From Clostridia bacterium (GTDB lineage Bacteria > Bacillota > Clostridia > Oscillospirales > CAG-272), in NCBI GenBank assembly GCA_017467085.1, contig JAFTSW010000066.1, positions 1 to 34,844 on the forward strand: DNA of 34,844 bases, written 5' to 3'. The notes under the pieces were generated by a model. The model was not told the DNA's origin. It saw nothing but the letters and a program-made list of their open reading frames with translations, and made no database searches. Below are positions 14,384 through 20,747 of the stretch, piece after piece (positions within the stretch are counted from its first letter, which is position 1; each line of letters starts with the position of its first letter). A program made the translations under genes and the position numbers.

Positions 14384-16786
14384 TCAGGTAATGCCGCCTA
14401 CGGCACGGTGATCGTAGCCCGAAACGGCAGGAATGGGGAAGGGCTTGCTCTCGCCGCCGTCAGTGTCTAACAGCACGGCGCGGAAGGCGTCCTCCACCGT
14501 GTCGCAAAGAATGAAGGTCAGACCCTCTCTTGCCTCGCGGTCAATCTCGTCCAAATCCTTTTCGTTTTCACGGGGAATCAAAACGGTATGAATGCCTGCC
14601 GTGTAGGCGGCCATAGTTTTTTCCTTCAAGCCGCCGATGGGAAGGACTCTACCGCGCAGGGTAATCTCGCCCGTCATAGCAACGTCCCGACGGGTGGGCG
14701 AGCCCGAAAGGGCGCTTGCCAAGGCGCAGGTCATAGCAACGCCTGCGCTGGGTCCGTCCTTGGGAATGGCTCCCTCGGGGAAATGAATATGAATGTCCTT
14801 GGTCTTATAGAAGTCCTCGTCAATACCGAGTGCCTTTGCCTTGACACGGATATAGCTGAGGGCGATTTTGGCAGACTCCTGCATAACCTCGCCAAGTCGG
14901 CCTGTCAGCTCCAGCTTGCCGCTGCCCGACATCACGTTGACCTCAACCTTCAAAAGGTCGCCGCCAACCCGTGTGTATGCCAGACCGTTGACAATGCCAA
15001 CGGGATTGGTCTTTTCCAGCTTCTCCTCAACGAAGCGCCGCTTGCCCAGCATTTGTGCCACCGTCTGGGGTGTAATCACAATACGGGAAGTCCCCTCGTC
15101 CAGCATTCTCTTGGCTGCCTTGCGGCAAAGAGAGGAAATTTCTCTTTCCAGGTTACGCACGCCTGCTTCGCGGGTGTAATACTCAATCAGCTCCTTGATG
15201 GCAGCGTCCGTAAATCTGACGGTGGAGCGCTTCAAGCCGTACCGCTTCAGCTGCTTGGGAATCAGATGGCGCTTGGCAATGGCGTGCTTTTCGTTGGCGG
15301 TGTACGCCGTCAGCTCCAGCACCTCCATTCTGTCAAGCAGAGGCTCGGGAATGCCCTCGTAGGTGTTGGCGGTGGCAATAAAGAAGCAGTCGGATAAATC
15401 CAAGGGAAGCTCTAAGAAATGGTCACGGAAATAACGGTTCTGCTCAGGGTCAAGCACCTCTAAAAGAGCAGAGGAGGGGTCGCCGTGTATGCTGGAGCCC
15501 AGCTTGTCAATCTCGTCCAGCACGATAACGGGGTTTACCACCTCAGCAGAGGTGATAGCCTCCACAATGCGCCCGGGCATAGCGCCCACGTAGGTCTTGC
15601 GGTGACCGCGCACGTCCGCCTCGTCCCGAATACCGCCCAAGGAAATACGGGCGTATTTGCGCTTCAAGGCACGCGCGATAGAGGCGGCAATAGAGGTCTT
15701 GCCCACACCGGGAGGGCCTACAAGGCAGAGAATTTGGTTCTTGACGTCGGGGCAGAGCTGCTTGACTGCCACCATCTCCAAAATGCGCTCCTTGATTTTG
15801 TCAAGACCGTAGTGGTCTGCCTCTAAAATTTTCTCGGCACTCTTCACGTCGGGGGTGGCTTGTGTCACCTTGCCCCACGGCACGTCCAAGCAAATATCCA
15901 GATAGGAGCGAATGACGGAGCCCTCAGCCGAGCCGAAGGGAACCTTCTCCAAGCGAGATAACTCCTTGTTCAGCTTCGCCTTTACCTCGTCCGAGGCAGA
16001 AAGGGCGTCAATCTTGCTCTTGTACTCGGCAAATTCGTTGTCGTCGTCCCCTAGTTCCTCCTGAATGACCTTCATCTGCTCGCGGAGAAAATATTCTCTC
16101 TGATGCTCATCAATTCTTTCCTTTACCTGGGAATGAATGGCGTATTCGGTCAGCAAAAGCTCGGTTTCCTCCTCCACGAGAAGGGAAAGGCGCTCCAAGC
16201 GCAGAATGGGATGGAAAATTTCCAGAATGCGCTGCTTGTTTTTGAAATTCAAAAGGGAAGCGGAGGCAACGAAATCGCAAAAGAGCCCGGGCGCCTTAAT
16301 GGCGCGGGCAGCGCGCAGAATCTCATCCGTTAAAAGCGGATGAATGTTTTTAATTTTTTCTACCGTCTCAATCACGTAGTTGATTTTTTCCTGGGTGACG
16401 ATGTCCGCCTCCTCCTCGGTGTGAATGGACTTGCAAATCACCGTGGCGTGGAAGCCGTTCTCGTCCTGCTTGATTTCGGAAATCTTGGCGCGGCAGAAGC
16501 CCTCAAAAACGGCGTTGAGATTGCCGTTTTCGGCGCGGTTGACCCGCTTAATCTGGCAGACGGTTCCCACGTGATAAAAGTCCTTTTCCGTGGGAATATC
16601 AATCTCGGGGTCCTTTTGCGTCAGTAGGCACACCTTGCCGCCGTACTTGTTGGCGGTGGCAAAAGCGTTGACGGAAAAGTCACGCATCAGCTCTAAGCTG
16701 ATTTGCACCCCGGGGAAGGCAACCGTTCCACGGACGGGGATGACGGGTAAATATATTTCTTTTGCTTCTTCTATGGTTTTTGGCAT
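14384..16786 (-). CDS. lon: ATP-dependent protease Lon (LonA)
   Basis: Protein of 800 residues, the standard LonA length. The N-terminal substrate-binding domain begins LPVIPVRGTVAFPG. The AAA+ domain has Walker A GPPGVGKTS at 357-365 and Walker B in VIVLDEIDKLGS. The C-terminal protease domain has the Ser-Lys dyad: Ser680 in KDGPSAGVAM and Lys723 in GGLKEKTM. Lon degrades misfolded and selected regulatory proteins in the cytoplasm. The ATG follows AAAAGGAAC. It heads the minus-strand cluster, transcribed away from infC. A candidate extended -10 promoter and a palindrome upstream (16894-16932) may give it its own regulation. LonB is excluded by the absence of a membrane insertion. Confidence 0.97.
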   Translation of the reverse strand: MPKTIEEAKEIYLPVIPVRGTVAFPGVQISLELMRDFSVNAFATANKYGGKVCLLTQKDPEIDIPTEKDFYHVGTVCQIKRVNRAENGNLNAVFEGFCRAKISEIKQDENGFHATVICKSIHTEEEADIVTQEKINYVIETVEKIKNIHPLLTDEILRAARAIKAPGLFCDFVASASLLNFKNKQRILEIFHPILRLERLSLLVEEETELLLTEYAIHSQVKERIDEHQREYFLREQMKVIQEELGDDDNEFAEYKSKIDALSASDEVKAKLNKELSRLEKVPFGSAEGSVIRSYLDICLDVPWGKVTQATPDVKSAEKILEADHYGLDKIKERILEMVAVKQLCPDVKNQILCLVGPPGVGKTSIAASIARALKRKYARISLGGIRDEADVRGHRKTYVGAMPGRIVEAITSAEVVNPVIVLDEIDKLGSSIHGDPSSALLEVLDPEQNRYFRDHFLELPLDLSDCFFIATANTYEGIPEPLLDRMEVLELTAYTANEKHAIAKRHLIPKQLKRYGLKRSTVRFTDAAIKELIEYYTREAGVRNLEREISSLCRKAAKRMLDEGTSRIVITPQTVAQMLGKRRFVEEKLEKTNPVGIVNGLAYTRVGGDLLKVEVNVMSGSGKLELTGRLGEVMQESAKIALSYIRVKAKALGIDEDFYKTKDIHIHFPEGAIPKDGPSAGVAMTCALASALSGSPTRRDVAMTGEITLRGRVLPIGGLKEKTMAAYTAGIHTVLIPRENEKDLDEIDREAREGLTFILCDTVEDAFRAVLLDTDGGESKPFPIPAVSGYDHRAVGGIT

Positions 16787-16893
16787 TTCTATGTTCCTTT
16801 TTTATGTTCGTTTGTCGGTGTACGCAGGGATTGTGGGTCAGCACCCCTGCCCATAGCCCTTGCCGCCAGGCGACAAAAGCCCATTTTCATTCT

Positions 16894-16932
16894 ATTCTAT
16901 CATATATTTTAGTAAATTGCTATACTAAAATA
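16894..16932 (-). promoter_or_regulatory. Candidate lon promoter (extended -10) with operator-like palindrome
   Basis: On the minus strand, TGATAGAAT (16902-16894) is an extended -10 element with no good -35. Covering the -17 to -45 zone is a palindrome with perfect 10-bp arms, TATTTTAGTA (16905-16914) and TACTAAAATA (16923-16932), around an 8-base centre. It is not the CIRCE (HrcA) or the CtsR heat-shock box. A repressor site over the promoter is a reasonable inference; the regulator is unknown. Confidence 0.45.
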
Positions 16933-17042
16933 AAAAAAGTATTAAAAATTTTACAAAAAGGCTATCTTCAGGGAGCGAAAAAGGGGATTTTTTGCGAAAA
17001 AAAGGAAAAAAATAAAAAGAAACGAAAAAAAAGAAAAAACAC

Positions 17043-17071
17043 TTGACAAATGACAAAAACTGTGTTATACT
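17043..17071 (+). promoter_or_regulatory. Sigma-A promoter of the infC-rpmI-rplT operon
   Basis: TTGACA (17043-17048), a 17-base spacer, and TATACT (17066-17071) match the housekeeping consensus almost perfectly. The 110 bases upstream are rich in A-runs, fitting an UP element. Transcription should begin near 17078. Confidence 0.93.
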
Positions 17072-17077
17072 TGCAAA

Positions 17078-17207
17078 GTACATGAGAGAAATCTCATCCA
17101 AAGCAGTTGCTAACCGCACTCACCGTGCCGCGAGTAAGCGCGTACGGTCACCATATTTCTCCTTAGGCGAAGAATGGATGCACGCGGGTAGTCTGCGTGT
17201 ATTTTTT
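17078..17207 (+). ncRNA. infC operon leader (L20-type autoregulatory leader)
   Basis: The RNA from about 17078 to the attenuator folds into successive hairpins: ATGAGA / TCTCAT with a GAAA loop (17082-17097), CCGTGCCGCG / CGCGTACGG with a bulge (17123-17147), and the terminator stem at 17178-17202. In Firmicutes, leaders at this position bind ribosomal protein L20 and cause early termination when L20 is in excess (Rfam L20_leader). Position, promoter and terminator fit; I cannot confirm the L20 contact bases by eye. Confidence 0.7.
17178..17207 (+). terminator. Attenuator terminator ahead of infC
   Basis: ATGCACGC (17178-17185) pairs with GCGTGTAT (17195-17202), including one G-U pair, around a nine-base loop, followed by TTTTTT. 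It ends 26 bases before the infC start, so it acts within the leader as a conditional terminator rather than ending an upstream gene. Confidence 0.75.
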
Positions 17208-17232
17208 ATTTTATTTTTGGAGGTGCATCACG

Positions 17233-17769
17233 ATTAGCACGAAGGAACAATTAATTAATGACGAAATTAAGGCGAAAGAGGTTCGCTTGGTAGGTCCCGA
17301 TGGCGAGCAGCTGGGCATTATGTCCTTGGTTGACGCAAAGGATTACGCCTACTCCAGAAACCTGGATTTGGTGCTGATGGCAGCAAACGCAACGCCTCCC
17401 GTATGCCGCGCAATGGACTACGGAAAGTTTCGTTTTGAGAGAGACAAGAAGGAAAAGGAAGCCCGCAAAAAGCAGCAGGTCTCCAAGCTGAAGGAGGTTC
17501 AGCTTTCTTGCCGTATCGATGTTCATGATTTTGAAACTCGTGTCAATCACGCAAAGCGCTTTTTAAGCGATGGCGACAAGGTGAAGGCAGTCGTTCGCTT
17601 CCGCGGAAGAGAAATGACTCATATGGAGCTTGGCCGTGAGGTCATTCAGAAGTTCCAGGAGGCCTGCGCTGAGTACGGCGTTGCCGAGAAGGGTGCCGTT
17701 ACCGAGGGACGCTATATGTCCATCGTGCTGACCCCCATTAAAAACGCTCAAGGCAAAAACAACGGTTAA
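17233..17769 (+). CDS. infC: Translation initiation factor IF-3
   Basis: Protein of 178 residues beginning MSTKEQLINDEIKAKEVRL when read from the rare ATT start codon at 17233. GGAGGTG (17219-17225) lies seven bases upstream, and no ATG or GTG at this spot is in frame; the open frame further upstream crosses the attenuator and is not coding. An ATT/AUU start is a known, conserved feature of infC, allowing IF-3 to repress its own translation by rejecting non-standard starts. The N-domain contains PPVCRAMDYGKFRFE, and the C-domain VKAVVRFRGREMTH, both family signatures. IF-3 binds the 30S subunit and checks start-codon pairing. It is followed by rpmI and rplT. Confidence 0.95.
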   Translation: MSTKEQLINDEIKAKEVRLVGPDGEQLGIMSLVDAKDYAYSRNLDLVLMAANATPPVCRAMDYGKFRFERDKKEKEARKKQQVSKLKEVQLSCRIDVHDFETRVNHAKRFLSDGDKVKAVVRFRGREMTHMELGREVIQKFQEACAEYGVAEKGAVTEGRYMSIVLTPIKNAQGKNNG

Positions 17770-17811
17770 TTAGCGGATATATCCGCCCACAATATAAAGG
17801 AGAGTAGAAAA

Positions 17812-18006
17812 ATGGCAAAAATTAAGACTCATAAAGCCTCTGCGAAGAGATTTTCCCTTACCGCAAGCGGAAAAGTTAAGTTGAATCACTGCGGTCGCCG
17901 TCATAACCTCGGCTTGAAGACCCCCAAGCGCAAGAGAGATTTGCGTAAGGGCGCAACTATGAGCGAAGCAATGGCACCGATTTACAGAACGCTTATCATT
18001 AAGTAA
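17812..18006 (+). CDS. rpmI: 50S ribosomal protein L35 (bL35)
   Basis: Protein of 64 residues, basic, with the family opening KIKTHKASAKRFSLTASGKVK and the later HNLGLKTPKRKRDLRK. It is a small protein of the large subunit. AAAGGAGAG is placed well before the ATG. It lies 42 bases after infC and 32 before rplT, in the invariant infC-rpmI-rplT order. Confidence 0.98.
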   Translation: MAKIKTHKASAKRFSLTASGKVKLNHCGRRHNLGLKTPKRKRDLRKGATMSEAMAPIYRTLIIK

Positions 18007-18038
18007 GCAGCAGAGAAGAACGAGGAGGATGAATTAAA

Positions 18039-18392
18039 ATGGCAAGAGTAAAAGGCGCGATGATGACGCGCAAGAGAAGAAAGAGCGTATTGAAGGCTGC
18101 AAAGGGCTACTGGGGTGCAAAGAGCAAGCACTTTAAGATGGCGAAGCAGGCGGTAATGAAGAGCGGTAACTACGCTTTTGCAGGCCGTAAGCTGAAGAAG
18201 AGAGAGTTCCGTTCTCTCTGGATTGCCCGTATTTCTGCCCAGGCTAAGGTTTGCGGAATGAACTATTCCACCATGATGCACGGCTTGAAGAAGGCTGGCA
18301 TCAACCTGAACAGAAAGATGCTGGCTGAGATTGCCGTATCTGACAAAGCAGCATTCGCTACCTTGGCAGAGCGCGCAAAGGCAGCGCTTTAA
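18039..18392 (+). CDS. rplT: 50S ribosomal protein L20 (bL20)
   Basis: Protein of 117 residues, highly basic, starting [29 protein letters not shown] after a shine-dalgarno GAGGAGGATG. It contains [19 protein letters not shown] and [21 protein letters not shown]20 binds 23S rRNA early in 50S assembly and in Firmicutes also binds the infC leader to repress its own operon; that leader is present at 17078-17207. A double hairpin terminator follows the gene. Confidence 0.98.
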   Translation: MARVKGAMMTRKRRKSVLKAAKGYWGAKSKHFKMAKQAVMKSGNYAFAGRKLKKREFRSLWIARISAQAKVCGMNYSTMMHGLKKAGINLNRKMLAEIAVSDKAAFATLAERAKAAL

Positions 18393-18402
18393 TTGCATAC
18401 TG

Positions 18403-18460
18403 AGCCGATGCCTTCATCGGCTGTGGGGTGTTGCGTAGCTTTACGCAACGCCCCGTTTTT
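18403..18460 (+). terminator. Tandem-hairpin terminator after rplT
   Basis: Two stems follow the rplT stop: AGCCGATG / CATCGGCT (18403-18422, loop CCTT) and a 12-bp stem GGGGTGTTGCGT / ACGCAACGCCCC (18425-18454) with one G-U pair, followed by GTTTTT. The second is a typical intrinsic terminator of the ribosomal operon. Confidence 0.9.
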
Positions 18461-18501
18461 CAATCATATACCAAGTATTTTTGAAAGAAAAGGAGCAAAA
18501 A

Positions 18502-19326
18502 ATGGTTTCCTTTATCAGCTCCAGGAGCAATCCGCAGGTGATGCGGCTTGCCTCCTTGCAGGAGAAAAAATACAGAGAAAGGCTCTCCTCCTTCGCCTTG
18601 GAGGGGGTCAAGCTCTTTGAGGAAGCGGCGCTTTCCCCTATGGAAATCACCGACGTTTTCCTTTTAGAGGACAAAAAGGATATGCTTTTACCTCTTGTGG
18701 AGGAAAAGCTGGGTAAGGCTCGCTTTGAAAAAACGGGCATTTTCGTGCTGTCAAGTCACTGCTTTGAAAAAATTTCTACCGAAAAGGCCCCTCAAGGCAT
18801 CATTACTGTGATAAAACATCTTGACTTTTTTCAAAGTTGTATTAAAATAAATAAGGAGAGTATTTTAAGGGAAGAGGCAGTTTTGGCTTTGGATGCGGTG
18901 CGAGACCCCGGGAACCTGGGCGCCGTGCTTCGCAGTGCCGCCGCCTTTTCTATCCATACGGTTCTGCTTTCTTCGGATACCGCCGACTTGACCAATCCCA
19001 AGACCCTGCGCAGCGCTATGGGCGCTATCTTCAAGCTCCGCTTTGTTCGGGTGGAGGACTTGAAGGGAAGCATCGGCGTTTTGCGGGAAACGGGGCGCCG
19101 TGTCTTTGCCGCCGAGCTGCGGCAGGGAGCAAGACCTCTTTTAGAGGTGGCGCCGACCCTTTCGGACGTCTTTGTGATTGGCAACGAGGGACACGGTATT
19201 GACAAGGAGGTATCGGGCGCCTGCGATGGCAGCGTCTATATTCCTATCTCGGAAAATACGGAATCCTTAAATGCCTCCGTTGCTGCCTCGATTTTGCTTT
19301 GGGAGCAGCATAAGAGCGCTCTTTAA
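18502..19326 (+). CDS. TrmH/SpoU-family RNA 2'-O-methyltransferase (YsgA-like)
   Basis: Protein of 274 residues from the ATG at 18502, which follows AAAAGGAGC; an in-frame TTG seven codons earlier is unlikely. The N-terminal substrate-binding domain (about 1-110) begins ISSRSNPQVMRLASLQEKKYRE. The SPOUT domain has all three motifs: motif 1 DPGNLGAVLR (135-144, with Asn138 and Arg144), motif 2 VIGNEGHGI (Glu229), and motif 3 ENTESLNASVAASILL (Ser255, Asn257). Such enzymes use S-adenosylmethionine and a trefoil knot to methylate ribose in rRNA or tRNA. In Bacillus, ysgA sits near the infC/pheS region, fitting this position. The exact target base is unknown. Confidence 0.9.
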   Translation: MVSFISSRSNPQVMRLASLQEKKYRERLSSFALEGVKLFEEAALSPMEITDVFLLEDKKDMLLPLVEEKLGKARFEKTGIFVLSSHCFEKISTEKAPQGIITVIKHLDFFQSCIKINKESILREEAVLALDAVRDPGNLGAVLRSAAAFSIHTVLLSSDTADLTNPKTLRSAMGAIFKLRFVRVEDLKGSIGVLRETGRRVFAAELRQGARPLLEVAPTLSDVFVIGNEGHGIDKEVSGACDGSVYIPISENTESLNASVAASILLWEQHKSAL

Positions 19327-19353
19327 TACAACCATTTGAGGGAGGACACGCCA

Positions 19354-20712
19354 ATGACGGAAAACGTGCGCTATTATATGTGGCTGGCGAAGGCTCTGGG
19401 GATACCCTCCAAGTCCGTTTCTCCCTTGCTCGAACGGTTCAAAACCGCCAAAGCGGTTTATAATGCCTCCGCGGAGGAAATCCGTGCCTGCTCCTTTTTG
19501 AGCAAGGCAGAAAAGCAGAAGCTGGCTGATAAAAGCTTAGAGCCTATTGAACGGGACTTTGTCTACTGCGACGCCCAAAACGTGGGTATTCTGACCTATG
19601 AGGATGAAGACTATCCCGATACCCTGCGAAAAATTGAGACGCCGCCCTTACTGCTTTATTACCGAGGGCAGCTTCCCGATTGGAGCAAAGCGCCTTTCTT
19701 TTCTATCGTGGGAACAAGAACAATGAGCCGTTCCTGTGCGGACCTTGCCTGCGAGATGGCGTTTGATTTGGCTAAAATGGGCGCTGCTACCGTCAGCGGT
19801 ATGGCGCTTGGGATTGACGGCGTCTGTGCCGCCGCCAGCTTGGAGGCGGGCGGCTTCCACGTTGCCGTTCTCGGCTCGGGGATTGATTATATTTATCCGC
19901 CCGAGCATCGGCTTTTATATGCGGAGATTTTGCGTCGGGGCGGCTTGGTGATGACCGAGTATGCGCCCTACGAGCGTCCCTTAGGCTTTCACTTTCCCAT
20001 TCGGAACCGCATTATCAGCGGTCTTTCGGAGGCGGTTATCGTGGTAGAGGGTGATTTGAGAAGCGGCTCCTTAATCACAGCGGAGCACGCCAAAAAGCAG
20101 GGCAAGCGCGTGTTTGCCGTTCCCGGTAGCGTAAAGGACAAGGGAAGTGAGGGACCGCTTTTGCTTTTGAAGAACGGCGCCTCTCCCATTACCTGCTCCG
20201 ATGATATTTACGATGCGTATAAGGATAAATATCTGCCTTACCTTAACGGCTTTCGCCTGACGGACGGTAGAAGGACGAATCTCTCCGTTTTAACGGCTAA
20301 ATACGGCATTCGTTCCCGTAACCCCTCCTCTACCTACCGTCCCTCCAAGGAGGAAGAGGAGTCCCTTTCTCTGTCCTCGCTGGCAGAGGGAGCCGCCTCC
20401 TTGGTCAGACGGGCGGTGCGCTCGGTGAAGGATAGCGTAGCAACCAGAAAAAGGGCTGCCTCGCTACGGAATGAAAACGGGGGAAAAGAGAAGGACACGC
20501 CCTCGGAGGAAAAGAAGCCCTCCTTTTGGGAGGATATGTCCGAGGTGGAGAGAAAAATCTTTCTCGCCATTGACGAAAAGGACGGCAGCTATCCTGATAA
20601 TATTAAAGTCGAGGGGCTGTCAGCCGCCGAGCTGATTTCGGCGCTTATCAATATGGAAATATGCGGCTATGTATTCGCCAATTCGGGTGGTATATACAGG
20701 CGTAGCGAATAA
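19354..20712 (+). CDS. dprA: DNA-processing protein DprA (Smf) with long linker
   Basis: Protein of 452 residues from the ATG at 19354, eight bases after GGGAGG. An N-terminal helical region precedes the Rossmann-like core: SIVGTRTMSR (from 117), then VSGMALGIDGVCAAASLEAGG, LGSGIDYIYPPEHRLLY, FPIRNRIISGLS and GSLITAEHA. DprA binds incoming single-stranded DNA and loads RecA during natural transformation. The core is joined to a C-terminal winged helix (about 398-452) by a roughly 100-residue serine- and charge-rich linker (about 295-396). In most DprA proteins this linker is much shorter. It sits before topA, the usual order. Confidence 0.94.
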   Translation: MTENVRYYMWLAKALGIPSKSVSPLLERFKTAKAVYNASAEEIRACSFLSKAEKQKLADKSLEPIERDFVYCDAQNVGILTYEDEDYPDTLRKIETPPLLLYYRGQLPDWSKAPFFSIVGTRTMSRSCADLACEMAFDLAKMGAATVSGMALGIDGVCAAASLEAGGFHVAVLGSGIDYIYPPEHRLLYAEILRRGGLVMTEYAPYERPLGFHFPIRNRIISGLSEAVIVVEGDLRSGSLITAEHAKKQGKRVFAVPGSVKDKGSEGPLLLLKNGASPITCSDDIYDAYKDKYLPYLNGFRLTDGRRTNLSVLTAKYGIRSRNPSSTYRPSKEEEESLSLSSLAEGAASLVRRAVRSVKDSVATRKRAASLRNENGGKEKDTPSEEKKPSFWEDMSEVERKIFLAIDEKDGSYPDNIKVEGLSAAELISALINMEICGYVFANSGGIYRRSE

Positions 20713-20747
20713 AAACAAGAAAGGATGGCGTAAAGCCAATTTTGAAT

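Noticed and set aside
17197..17232. Extending IF-3 upstream to the start of its open frame (first residues MYFLFYFW)
   Set aside because: That section is the attenuator stem and T-run, lies before the GGAGGTG site, and is unlike any IF-3 N-terminus; the ATT at 17233 fits instead.
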